The notes beneath the pieces were generated by a model. That model saw nothing but the letters and a program-made list of their open reading frames with translations. It searched no databases and was not told the origin of the DNA. A DNA stretch of 29,274 nucleotides from assembly GCA_934746515.1 (NCBI GenBank), contig CAKVFH010000013.1, positions 1 through 29,274 on the forward strand, in the 5' to 3' direction. Each line of letters starts with the position of its first letter. Position 1 is the stretch's first letter. The stretch is from an uncultured Clostridia bacterium (GTDB taxonomy: Bacteria; Bacillota; Clostridia; Christensenellales; UBA1242). The position numbers and the translations under genes are program-made. Below are positions 1 through 7,214 of the stretch, piece by piece.

Positions 1-102
1 CATTTGTCTTTTTGAAACCCCTGAAAGCTTGCAAATATCAGCAATTGTAAGCCCTTGCATCTTCATAAATTCATATAGTTTATCACATTTAATCGTAACC
101 AT
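1..102 (-). CDS. XRE-family HTH regulator, truncated by window edge
   Basis: The minus strand reads an open frame of 34 codons from an ATG at 100-102 to the window edge, where it is still open. It contains a helix-turn-helix-like stretch, GLTIADICKLSGVSKRQM, at residues 17-34, which fits the DNA-binding helices of small XRE or Cro/CI repressors. The gene is divergent from another XRE gene at 171, and the 68 bases between them carry two copies of an operator-like repeat, so the two probably cross-regulate. A promoter with a 17-base spacer lies directly upstream and its -10 box ends six bases before the ATG; no ribosome binding site precedes the start, so the mRNA may be leaderless. The rest of the protein is outside the window, so any additional domain cannot be judged. 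Confidence 0.7.
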   Translation of the reverse strand, partial: MVTIKCDKLYEFMKMQGLTIADICKLSGVSKRQM

Positions 103-108
103 AATACA

Positions 109-137
109 AGTATAATTTGCATTTATGCAAATGTAAA
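109..137 (-). promoter_or_regulatory. Promoter of the truncated XRE gene
   Basis: On the minus strand, -35 TTTACA at 132-137 and -10 TATACT at 109-114 are separated by exactly 17 bases. The -10 box ends six bases before the ATG, so transcription should begin at or next to the start codon. The spacer is filled by the palindromic repeat at 115-131. Confidence 0.7.
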
Positions 138-158
138 GTATTTATTTGCATTTATGCA
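115..158. promoter_or_regulatory. Twin operator-like repeats between divergent XRE genes
   Basis: The 15-base sequence ATTTGCATTTATGCA occurs at 115-129 and again at 144-158, a 29-base offset. The first copy extends into a dyad, TTTGCA-N4-TGCAAA, at 116-131; the second keeps the left half-site and a partial right half-site. Each copy directly abuts the -10 box of one of the divergent genes (109-114 on minus, 159-164 on plus), so a bound repressor would block RNA polymerase at either promoter. Small XRE repressors usually bind such dyads as dimers; that one of the adjacent regulators binds here is inference. Confidence 0.65.
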
Positions 159-164
159 TATAAC
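159..164 (+). promoter_or_regulatory. -10 box of the XRE pair
   Basis: TATAAC at 159-164 is followed by six bases and then the ATG at 171. No good -35 hexamer is seen at 16-18 bases upstream. There is no purine-rich ribosome binding site before the ATG, which fits a leaderless transcript. Confidence 0.5.
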
Positions 165-170
165 TTAAGT

Positions 171-407
171 ATGAAAACGAAATTTTATAAAAGATTAAAT
201 GAATTGATGATTGAACATAATGTAAAAACGGTATCTTTAGCAAAAATTACAGGTGTAAACTGCTCCACAATCTCCAGATGGCGAAGCGGACAAGTTATCC
301 CTGGTATTGATAAAGTTGCTATTTTGTGTGAATATTTTAAAGTTTCAGCAGATTATATGATAGGAATTGACGACGACTTATTGGCTGATAAGGAAGATAA
401 ATCATGA
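171..407 (+). CDS. Small XRE-family HTH transcriptional regulator (first of pair)
   Basis: A 78-residue protein made up almost entirely of one XRE/Cro-CI helix-turn-helix domain. The recognition-helix region is around VSLAKITGVNCSTISRWRSG (residues 22-41), followed by the helix ending in YFKVSADYMIG and a short acidic tail. The frame is open further upstream to an ATG at 117, but that start would lie inside the operator repeats; ATG 171 gives the usual domain boundary and sits six bases after a -10 box. It overlaps the next gene by four bases (ATGA), so the two are cotranscribed and probably translationally coupled. Likely role: a DNA-binding repressor acting on the divergent region. What it controls beyond this switch is not visible. 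Confidence 0.85.
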   Translation: MKTKFYKRLNELMIEHNVKTVSLAKITGVNCSTISRWRSGQVIPGIDKVAILCEYFKVSADYMIGIDDDLLADKEDKS

Positions 408-610
408 AAATGCTATTTACAGAAAGACTAATTGAACTTATGGAAGAAAAAAACCTTACATCAACCCCCCTTGCAAAAATTCTTAATGTTAGAGACACAA
501 CTGTTTTAAGGTGGCGCAAAGGACTGATTAACCCAACAATTGATAAGCTTTTTCTTCTTTGTGACTATTTTGGGGTTACTGCTGATTTTTTACTCGGCCG
601 TGAAGATTAA
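404..610 (+). CDS. Small XRE-family HTH transcriptional regulator (second of pair)
   Basis: A 68-residue protein, again a single XRE helix-turn-helix domain, clearly paralogous to the gene before it: both share an FxxRLxELM start, an LAKI helix, an RWRxG motif and a C-terminal YFxVxADxxxG. The start ATG at 404-406 overlaps the previous stop in ATGA, and AAGGAAG just upstream can serve as ribosome binding site. It differs from the first copy mainly in the recognition helix (NVRDTTVLRWRKG against NCSTISRWRSG), suggesting a different DNA specificity or heterodimer formation. A strong terminator follows at 623-649. Function beyond DNA binding is unknown. Confidence 0.85.
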   Translation: MKMLFTERLIELMEEKNLTSTPLAKILNVRDTTVLRWRKGLINPTIDKLFLLCDYFGVTADFLLGRED

Positions 611-622
611 CAAAGAAAAATC

Positions 623-654
623 AAGGTGTTATGTCAAACATAACACCTTTTATT
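623..654 (+). terminator. Terminator of the XRE pair, repeat copy 1
   Basis: A perfect 12-bp stem, AAGGTGTTATGT with ACATAACACCTT, closes a CAA loop and is followed by TTATTTT. The same hairpin, in the same orientation relative to transcription, occurs after pfkA (9900-9926) and after prfA (23886-23920). Confidence 0.85.
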
Positions 655-694
655 TTCAGCATTTACAAGCATTTTTGCGAAAATTTAGACAAAC

Positions 695-760
695 AAAAAG
701 AGCGAACTTTTGAAGCAAATCCATTGCGGATTTAACTCAATTTATCGCTCTTTTTTATTC
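695..760 (-). terminator. valS terminator with nested hairpin
   Basis: An outer 11-bp stem pairs 695-705 (AAAAAGAGCGA) with 745-755, and an inner stem pairs AAATCC (717-722) with GGATTT (728-733). In the minus direction the outer arm ends in a T run. A further short dyad, ACTCTC with GAGAGT, lies at 761-780 across the valS stop codon. The 611-771 gap holds only this and the facing terminator. Confidence 0.8.
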
Positions 761-771
761 ACTCTCCTTTT

Positions 772-3381
772 TTAGAGAGTTTCAAGTCTTGCTTTTAATG
801 CAGAAATCAATTCTTCATTTTTAGCAAGTTTTTCTTTTTCGGTTTTAACAAGTGCTTCAGGTGCTTTTGCAACGAAACTTAGATTTTCAAGCATCTTTTT
901 GCTTCTGTTGATTTCAAACTGAACTTTTTCAATGTCTTTGTTAATCATTTCAATTTGTGTTTGTCTATCAACTTTTTCTTCAATCAAAACAAATTCACCA
1001 ACATTTGTTACAAGCACATTACCCTTTGTTTCATCATCAAGTTTCAAAATTATATTTGCAAGTTTTTCAATAACGGCTTTATTGTTTGAAATAAACTCGT
1101 TTGATTTAACAGCAAATTCAACTTTATCTGATGATTTCTTGTTATTATCAAGCTTAAATTTACGAAGCGAAGTGATTAACTCAACCAAATCTTCAGTTTT
1201 AACAGCATCTTTTTTAAGAGCCTTAAAGCCTGAAAAATCGTGAATTTGGTCAACCATAATACTTTCAGCTTTGTGTTGGAAATCAAGTCTTTGATAAATA
1301 TATTCAGTAACATAAGGAATGAATGGGTGCAACAATCTCAAAACTTGCCCGAATGATGCAACGAGAACACTTATCATCTTTTGTTTTTCTTCGCCACCAG
1401 CAAAAATTGATGGTTTTGAAAGTTCAATCGCCCAGTCACAGAATGTGTCGAGTGTAAATGAAACAATATTTGAAAGCGCAACACCAACATCAAACTTATC
1501 AAGATTTTTCTTAACAGTTTCAGTGATTTCATAGGTTTTGTATAAAATCCATTTCTGCACATCATTAAGTTCAAAGTGTTTTGCACACAAAAGTTCAACG
1601 CCTTCTTCATGCATAGAAATAAATTTGCTAGCATTCCAAACTTTATTGATAAATGTCCTAGCGTCTTCAACTTTATTATCGCTAAATCTTGTATCCATGC
1701 CCATTGACATGTCTTTTACGAGAGCCAAACGAAGTGTATCAGCGCCGTATTTGCTGATTATATCAAGTGGATCAATTCCGTTACCAAGCGATTTTGACAT
1801 CTTTCTGCCCTGACTATCACGAACCAAGCCATGAATCAAGCAGTTTTTAAATGGAATGTTGCCATTACATTCAATGCCCATATAAACCATTTTTGTAACC
1901 CATTGAGTCAAAATATCAAAGCCTGTAACAAGCACATCAGTTGGATAGAAATAGTCAAGATCAACATTCTTTTCTGGCCAGCCAAGTGTTGTGAGTGGCC
2001 AAAGCGCAGATGAGAACCATGTATCCAAAACATCTGGATCTTGATAAACATTGCTTGAACCGCATTTGTCGCACTTTTGAACTTGAGTTTTTGATGCCAT
2101 AACATTTCCACAATCTTTGCAATAATAGATTGGAATTCTGTGTCCTGTCCAGAGCTGACGAGAAATGCACCAGTCACGAATATTGCGAAGCCAATGGAAA
2201 TAGTTTTTCTCAAAGCGTTTTGGATAAATTTTCATGCTTCCATCTTCAACGCATTTGATTGCTGGTTTAACAAGTTCACTCATTGCAACAAACCATTGCT
2301 CTGTAACCATTGGTTCAATAGCTGTTCCGCAACGATAGCAGTGACTAACCGAGTGTGTGTAAGGTTCAACCTTAACCAAAAGACCTTGTTTTTTAAGTTC
2401 TTCAACAGTCTTCTCTCTTGCTTCTTTAAGCCCCAAACCCCTGATATTTTCAGGTGCTATGTCTGAAATAATACCTTCTTTTGTGATAACTTCAAGCACT
2501 TCAAGATTGTGTCTCTTTCCCACTTCATAGTCGTTTGGATCATGTGCTGGTGTAATCTTAACCATGCCAGTTCCAAACTCTTTTTCAACATAAGAATCTG
2601 CAATGATTGGAATTTCACGATTAACGAGTGGAACATAAACCTTTTTCCCAACGATTGATTTATATCTTTCATCATCTGGATTTACAGCAACAGCAGTATC
2701 ACCAAAAAGTGTTTCTGGTCTTGTTGTTGCAACGGTGATTGCACCGCTTCCGTCAACAAATGGATAATTTATATGCCACATGTGTCCGGCATCATCTGAA
2801 TATGTGATTTCATCATCAGAGATAACTGACTTACAGTGCACGCACCAGTTTGTTTCCCTAGCGCCACGATAAATGTAACCTTTATTATAAAGTCTGATAA
2901 ATGCTTCTAAAACCGCATTTGTGCTTTTTTCATCCATTGTAAAACGATATCTTTCCCAATCAGCAGAAAAGCCCATTTTTCTAAACTGATTGATAATTTC
3001 ACCGCCATATTTGTTATACCAAGCCCAAGCTTCTTTATCAAACTCTTGTCTGCCAATCATTTCCTTGGTTTTGCCTTCGCTTGCAAGTTTTTCAACAATT
3101 TTATGTTCTGTTGCAATCGCTGCGTGGTCGGTTCCTGGAAGCCACAAAGCTTCATAGCCTGTCATTCTTTTATATCTTGTCAAAATGTCTTGAAGTGTCA
3201 TGTCAAGCGCGTGACCAATATGTGCTTTGCTTGTAACATTTGGTGGTGGCATAACAATTGTAAAAGGTTTTTTATCTTTGTTTACCTTTGCTCTAAAATA
3301 GCCTTTTTCTTCCCAGCTTTTATAAATATTATCTTCAAATTCTTGAGGATTGTAACTACCTTGTTCTTTCATTAAATTCAT
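772..3381 (-). CDS. valS: Valine--tRNA ligase (ValRS)
   Basis: Charges tRNA-Val with valine in the cytoplasm. The 869 residues match a full-length bacterial ValRS: the class I HIGH motif at 54-57 inside PPNVTSKAHIGHALD, the CP1 editing domain with ATTRPETLFGDTA (219-230) and TPAHDPNDYEVG (277-288), a Cys-pair zinc region near 421-440, KMSKS at 527-531, an anticodon-binding domain, and a charged C-terminal coiled-coil arm (about 800-869). The stretch before the zinc region reads LWTGHRIP where most bacterial ValRS have LWWGHRIP, a substitution in a conserved aromatic pair. The start is ATG 3381, preceded by an AGGAAG-like site; a second Met at codon 4 is possible. It has its own promoter with a leader of only about 20 bases, so no T-box riboswitch is present. 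Confidence 0.97.
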   Translation of the reverse strand: MNLMKEQGSYNPQEFEDNIYKSWEEKGYFRAKVNKDKKPFTIVMPPPNVTSKAHIGHALDMTLQDILTRYKRMTGYEALWLPGTDHAAIATEHKIVEKLASEGKTKEMIGRQEFDKEAWAWYNKYGGEIINQFRKMGFSADWERYRFTMDEKSTNAVLEAFIRLYNKGYIYRGARETNWCVHCKSVISDDEITYSDDAGHMWHINYPFVDGSGAITVATTRPETLFGDTAVAVNPDDERYKSIVGKKVYVPLVNREIPIIADSYVEKEFGTGMVKITPAHDPNDYEVGKRHNLEVLEVITKEGIISDIAPENIRGLGLKEAREKTVEELKKQGLLVKVEPYTHSVSHCYRCGTAIEPMVTEQWFVAMSELVKPAIKCVEDGSMKIYPKRFEKNYFHWLRNIRDWCISRQLWTGHRIPIYYCKDCGNVMASKTQVQKCDKCGSSNVYQDPDVLDTWFSSALWPLTTLGWPEKNVDLDYFYPTDVLVTGFDILTQWVTKMVYMGIECNGNIPFKNCLIHGLVRDSQGRKMSKSLGNGIDPLDIISKYGADTLRLALVKDMSMGMDTRFSDNKVEDARTFINKVWNASKFISMHEEGVELLCAKHFELNDVQKWILYKTYEITETVKKNLDKFDVGVALSNIVSFTLDTFCDWAIELSKPSIFAGGEEKQKMISVLVASFGQVLRLLHPFIPYVTEYIYQRLDFQHKAESIMVDQIHDFSGFKALKKDAVKTEDLVELITSLRKFKLDNNKKSSDKVEFAVKSNEFISNNKAVIEKLANIILKLDDETKGNVLVTNVGEFVLIEEKVDRQTQIEMINKDIEKVQFEINRSKKMLENLSFVAKAPEALVKTEKEKLAKNEELISALKARLETL

Positions 3382-3407
3382 ATATCTTCCTACCTTAACT
3401 TATAGTT

Positions 3408-3436
3408 ATAATACTCTCTTTGATTGTTTTTTTCAA
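3408..3436 (-). promoter_or_regulatory. valS promoter
   Basis: On the minus strand, -35 TTGAAA (3431-3436), a 17-base spacer and -10 TATTAT (3408-3413). The predicted start of transcription is near 3401, leaving about 20 bases before the valS ATG. Confidence 0.7.
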
Positions 3437-3443
3437 TAGCAAA

Positions 3444-4454
3444 TTATTTTTTATTCTTCTTTTGGAATTCATAACTTGATTTACACATTTCATCGAGAGT
3501 TTTTTCTGCTTTAAAACCAAGCTCTTCTTCAGCAAGTTTTGGTGAAGCGTAACATTCATCAATATCGCCCGGTCTTCTTGCAGTGATTTCATATTTCACA
3601 AGGTCGCCGTTCACTCGATTGAAAGCATAAACAATATCAAGCACTGAATAGCCTGTTCCAGTTCCAAGATTGTAGGTTTTAAGCCCAATATTGCCTTCTT
3701 TAATAATCTTTTCAATGGCAAGCACATGTGCTTTTGCAAGGTCAACAACATGGATGTAATCACGCACACCTGTGCCGTCTTTTGTTTTATAGTCATTTCC
3801 AAAAACATTCAAGTGATCAAGCTCGCCAACTGCAACCTTGCAAATATAAGGCATAAGGTTGTTTGGAATACCATTTGGGTCTTCTCCCAAAAGTCCACTT
3901 TCATGCGCACCAATTGGATTAAAATAACGAAGCAAAACAACATTAAATTCAGGATTAACCTTTTGAAAGTCTTTTAAAATGTATTCATTAAAGAGTTTTG
4001 TTCTGCCATAAGGATTTGATGCTTCCAAATTTGCTTCTTCAGTGAGTGGCATAACATTTTTTGGAGAATAAACTGTTGCTGATGAGCTGAAAACAATGTT
4101 TTTGCAACCATATTTTTGCATAACCTTCAAAAGATTGAATGTTGAAATAAGGTTGTTTTCATAATACATAAGTGGTTTTGCAACAGATTCGCCAACAGCT
4201 TTGTAGCCAGCAAAATGAATTACACCAAAAATGTCTTTATTTTCTTCAAACACATTTTCAAGTGCCTTTTCGTCGCAAACATCAATTTTATAAAAAGATG
4301 CTTCTTTGCCTGTGATTTTTTTAATTTTATCAAGCACTTCTATTTTTGAGTTTGACAAGTTGTCTGCAATCACAACTTCATGTCCTTTTTCCAAAAGCTC
4401 AACGGCTGTGTGTGAACCAATAAATCCAAGTCCACCAGTAAGTAAAATTTTCAT
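3444..4454 (-). CDS. galE: UDP-glucose 4-epimerase
   Basis: Interconverts UDP-glucose and UDP-galactose with NAD as cofactor, feeding galactose use and galactose-containing envelope polymers. The 336 residues show the extended short-chain dehydrogenase pattern: the NAD-binding GGLGFIGSHT at 7-16, an SSSATVY catalytic segment near 123-129, and the YxxxK pair at Tyr149 and Lys153 (YGRTK). The C-terminal substrate region includes a typical ARRPGDIDECYA motif. Length is that of ordinary bacterial GalE. A good AGGAG site lies eight bases before ATG 4454. It is the last gene of a unit starting with two membrane proteins, 24 bases after the 63-residue one, so it may supply sugar nucleotide to envelope synthesis rather than act in a galactose operon; no galK or galT is nearby. 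Confidence 0.95.
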   Translation of the reverse strand: MKILLTGGLGFIGSHTAVELLEKGHEVVIADNLSNSKIEVLDKIKKITGKEASFYKIDVCDEKALENVFEENKDIFGVIHFAGYKAVGESVAKPLMYYENNLISTFNLLKVMQKYGCKNIVFSSSATVYSPKNVMPLTEEANLEASNPYGRTKLFNEYILKDFQKVNPEFNVVLLRYFNPIGAHESGLLGEDPNGIPNNLMPYICKVAVGELDHLNVFGNDYKTKDGTGVRDYIHVVDLAKAHVLAIEKIIKEGNIGLKTYNLGTGTGYSVLDIVYAFNRVNGDLVKYEITARRPGDIDECYASPKLAEEELGFKAEKTLDEMCKSSYEFQKKNKK

Positions 4455-4478
4455 AAATATTTCTCCTTTATCCTTAAT

Positions 4479-4670
4479 TTATAATATTACACATAAAAGT
4501 AGCAATACCAAAATACCCAAAAAACAGCCCATTCGAATTCTAACAATCATTCGAATTCTTCTGTCATGATTATTCGCGCTTTTGTTTTCTGGAAAAAACA
4601 ATGGCACAAAAAACACAACACATGCAAGCACAATCATTATGCACAAAAACACAAGTTTAACCTTAACCAT
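4479..4670 (-). CDS. Small two-helix membrane protein, unknown function
   Basis: A 63-residue protein not recognised by family. It has two hydrophobic segments, about 4-26 and 47-63, joined by a basic and polar loop containing NHDRRIRMIVRIRMG; it would insert as a hairpin with both ends on the same side. Its start codon overlaps the stop of the preceding gene in TAATG, which suggests translational coupling, and galE begins 24 bases after its stop. The overlap, the compact spacing and the clean membrane topology argue that it is a real gene and not a chance frame. It could be a partner subunit of the larger membrane protein encoded just upstream. Confidence 0.65.
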   Translation of the reverse strand: MVKVKLVFLCIMIVLACVVFFVPLFFPENKSANNHDRRIRMIVRIRMGCFLGILVLLLLCVIL

Positions 4671-5287
4671 TATTCACCATCCCCTTCACTGTTTGAGTGA
4701 ATAATATCTTCTATTTTTTCGGTTTTTTCTTGATTTTCTGTTTCTGGCTCTGTCTTTTGTTTTTTGCCAAGGTTTTCAAAATAGGTTGAAATTTTAACAG
4801 CAAGGTTCATTGATTCAAACACGAACGCAAATATTGCAAAGTAAAGTTTTGAAACATTGAAAAAGTATGTCATAATGCAAATCATTGAACAAAGTTTGAT
4901 AAAATCAATGATAACATTTTTAATCTTTGTAAGGTTTTTATTTTTAAGCAAAAATATATCAATAATTGCCATAACAACTTCAATCACAATAAGCAAAATC
5001 AAGAAAATATTAAGCATTTCGGTGTGTTTTGAGTATTCATAATACACAACTGAAATCACTGCAATCAAATTGACAATTTCAAACAAAAGATATGTGAGTT
5101 TATAGTTTGTCAAAATTGAGCCGTATCTTCTATCCAAAATCAAAATAACTGCGCAAATGAGCACAGCAATAAAGTATGGGCTTCCGACAAAAACAACGCC
5201 AAAAAACATGCCAATAAACATTATTACTGCCAAGAGACTCATCATGTAAACAAAAATCTTTGGAAATTTTGAATTAGATTCAAACAT
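4670..5287 (-). CDS. Multi-pass membrane protein, unknown function
   Basis: A 205-residue protein with about six hydrophobic helices (roughly 10-33, 36-52, 64-83, 89-113, 124-143, 147-167) followed by a charged cytoplasmic-type tail rich in Lys, Glu and Thr (about 172-205). No family was recognised and no catalytic motif is visible. It begins a unit on the minus strand (this gene, the 63-residue membrane protein, galE). The start ATG 5287 has an AAAGGAG site, and a TATAAT box lies about 18 bases upstream. Coupling with galE hints at an envelope role, but that is only inference. Confidence 0.7.
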   Translation of the reverse strand: MFESNSKFPKIFVYMMSLLAVIMFIGMFFGVVFVGSPYFIAVLICAVILILDRRYGSILTNYKLTYLLFEIVNLIAVISVVYYEYSKHTEMLNIFLILLIVIEVVMAIIDIFLLKNKNLTKIKNVIIDFIKLCSMICIMTYFFNVSKLYFAIFAFVFESMNLAVKISTYFENLGKKQKTEPETENQEKTEKIEDIIHSNSEGDGE

Positions 5288-5304
5288 ACGCGCTCCTTTA
5301 TGCG

Positions 5305-5310
5305 ATTATA
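5305..5310 (-). promoter_or_regulatory. -10 box of the membrane protein-galE unit
   Basis: TATAAT on the minus strand at 5305-5310, with a leader of about 10-12 bases before the ribosome binding site. The -35 region is T-rich and does not match consensus well. Confidence 0.45.
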
Positions 5311-5388
5311 ATATCAAAATTCACTCAAAAAGTAAACTCGTTTTGAATGCAAAAGCACAATTTATCAATATTTACATAAAATATTTTG

Positions 5389-5417
5389 TAAGAGAATGTT
5401 ATTTTTTCGTTCTCTTA
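5389..5417 (+). promoter_or_regulatory. Leader hairpin before the ABC importer operon
   Basis: TAAGAGAA at 5389-5396 pairs perfectly with TTCTCTTA at 5410-5417 around a T-rich loop, ending shortly before the AGGGAGGAG ribosome binding site. It could be an mRNA-stabilising or regulatory leader element. No TPP, FMN or other known riboswitch core was seen in 5288-5435. Transcription reaching it is assumed, since no good promoter could be fixed. Confidence 0.35.
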
Positions 5418-5435
5418 TAAATTAAGGGAGGAGCA

Positions 5436-6431
5436 ATGAAAAAAATTATAAACCTCATTTTTGCTTTTGTATTGTTTGTTACATCAGCCTTTTGTTTGGT
5501 TGGTTGCAACAAAAAACCAAAAGCAGGAACGATTCGTTTAAACGAAGTTACGCATAGTGTGTTCTATGCACCACTTTATGTCGCAATCAATTTGGGATAT
5601 ATGGAAGAAGAAGGCATCAAAATCGAGCTTGTCAATGGTGGCGGAAGCGATGCAAGCATGTCTGCCCTGCTTTCTAAATCAGCAGACATCGCATTGATGG
5701 GTCCAGAAACCGTTGTTTATGTTGAAGCAAACGGAAGCACAGACCACCCAGTAGTTTTTGGACAATTAACCAAAAAGGACGGAAGTTTCTTGATTTCAAA
5801 AACAAAGGTGACAAACTTTGATTTTTCTTCATCATTAAACGGCAAAACCGCAATCATTGGAAGAAATGGTGGCATGCCTGCAATGACTTTTGAATGGCTT
5901 TGCAACAAAGCTGGTGTTTTCAACGGAACAGACACAACTCTTGACAAAGACACATCATTCAATATGATGGTTTCAGTTTTTGAATCAACAAGCGCAGAGT
6001 TCTGCACAATGTTTGAGCCAACCGCTTCAGCATTCGTTAAAGCTGGCAAAGGCTACTATGTAGGTTCTGTTGGCGAATATTCTGGTGAAATTCCATACAC
6101 CTGCTTTATGGCATATCCAAGCTTTATCTCAAAAAATAAAGCACAAGTTGAAGGTTTCTTAAGAGCTGTTAAAAAGGCTTATATCTATATCACCGAAAAC
6201 ACCAGCGAAGCTGTGGCTGAAGCACTTTTGCCATCATTTAATGGTTCAACAAAGCAAGAGCTTGCAACTGCCGTTGAAAAATATCTTGAAATTGATGCAT
6301 GGTCAAACTCACCTGCAATGAGCAAAGACTCATATTCAAGACTTTTATCAGTTTTGAAGAACGCAAAAACTCTTGATAAGGATATTGATTTTTCAAAGGT
6401 TGTGGACAATTCAATCGCAAATACAATCTAA
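5436..6431 (+). CDS. ABC importer substrate-binding lipoprotein (NMT1/SsuA-like)
   Basis: A 331-residue lipoprotein that captures substrate outside the membrane for the permease and ATPase encoded downstream. A signal peptide with lipobox LVGC puts the lipidated Cys at 24. The mature part resembles the NMT1/SsuA/TauA periplasmic-binding family: IRLNEVTHSVFYAPLYVAI, then GYMEEEGIKIELVNGGG, then a segment on sensing vacancy (SADIALMGPE), then KTAIIGRNGGMP. This family carries nitrate, sulfonates, taurine, thiamine pyrimidines or riboflavin, and the substrate cannot be told from the sequence. The start is ATG 5436 with AGGGAGGAG before it. The ATPase gene begins 27 bases after the stop. Confidence 0.9.
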   Translation: MKKIINLIFAFVLFVTSAFCLVGCNKKPKAGTIRLNEVTHSVFYAPLYVAINLGYMEEEGIKIELVNGGGSDASMSALLSKSADIALMGPETVVYVEANGSTDHPVVFGQLTKKDGSFLISKTKVTNFDFSSSLNGKTAIIGRNGGMPAMTFEWLCNKAGVFNGTDTTLDKDTSFNMMVSVFESTSAEFCTMFEPTASAFVKAGKGYYVGSVGEYSGEIPYTCFMAYPSFISKNKAQVEGFLRAVKKAYIYITENTSEAVAEALLPSFNGSTKQELATAVEKYLEIDAWSNSPAMSKDSYSRLLSVLKNAKTLDKDIDFSKVVDNSIANTI

Positions 6432-6458
6432 AGAAAATAGTATTCAAAGGAGGAAATT

Positions 6459-7214
6459 TTGAGCAAATTACTTGAACTAAAAAACATCAATCTCACATAT
6501 CAAACTCTAAAATCAGAAACACAAGCAATAAAAGATGTATCATTCAGTGTGGATAGTGGCGAATTTATCAGCATAGTGGGTCCCAGCGGTTCGGGAAAAA
6601 CAACAATTCTTTCAATAATTGCTGGGCTTCTCAAAGCCACAAGTGGCGAAATTTTGCTAGACGGCGAAAAAATAACCGGCATTTCAACCAATGTCGGCTA
6701 TATGTTTCAAAGAGACAATCTTTTTGAATGGCTAACCGTTTTGCAAAACATCAAACTTGGCCCTAAAATAAATTCAAACAAAAATTGCCTATCCACAAAA
6801 AAAATCTATGAACTCTTGCAAAAATATGAACTGGCAGGCTTTGAAAAATCAAGACCAAATGAACTTTCAGGCGGAATGAGACAAAGAGTTTCACTCATTC
6901 GAACTCTGGCGCTCAACCCAAAGCTATTGTTGCTTGACGAACCATTTTCGGCACTCGACTATCAAACACGACTGGCTGTTCAAAACGATATTCATTCAAT
7001 CATAAAATCTGAAAGAAAAACCGCTATCTTGGTTACGCATGACATTTCAGAAGCCATTTCCATGAGCGACAGAATTATTGTTTTATCCAAACGCCCGGGA
7101 ACTGTAAAAAGCATCATAAATCTCAATTTTCCAGCAAATCAAACTCCCCTAGAACGCAGAAATAACATTGAATTTAACGGTTACTTTAAAATTTTATGGG
7201 AGGCACTGCAATGA
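6459..7214 (+). CDS. ABC importer ATP-binding protein (SsuB/TauB-like)
   Basis: The cytoplasmic ATPase that drives import. In 251 residues all nucleotide-binding motifs are intact: Walker A GPSGSGKT at 41-48, the Q-loop at YMFQRDN near 81-87, the signature LSGGMRQR from 136, Walker B LLLLDEP at 156-162 and the switch His194 in LVTHD. The sequence is of the nitrate/sulfonate/taurine subfamily. The start is TTG at 6459, chosen because an AAGGAGG site (6447-6453) lies five bases upstream and the first residues MSKLLELKNINLTY match the family. The stop overlaps the start of the permease gene in ATGA. Confidence 0.95.
   Translation: MSKLLELKNINLTYQTLKSETQAIKDVSFSVDSGEFISIVGPSGSGKTTILSIIAGLLKATSGEILLDGEKITGISTNVGYMFQRDNLFEWLTVLQNIKLGPKINSNKNCLSTKKIYELLQKYELAGFEKSRPNELSGGMRQRVSLIRTLALNPKLLLLDEPFSALDYQTRLAVQNDIHSIIKSERKTAILVTHDISEAISMSDRIIVLSKRPGTVKSIINLNFPANQTPLERRNNIEFNGYFKILWEALQ

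Noticed and set aside
117..170. Longer N-terminus for the first XRE regulator from ATG 117
   Set aside because: It would translate the operator repeats and adds residues unlike the family; ATG 171 fits domain boundary and promoter spacing.
5288..5435. Possible TPP riboswitch ahead of the importer
   Set aside because: The conserved core (CTGAGA and partner segment) is absent and the space is too short.
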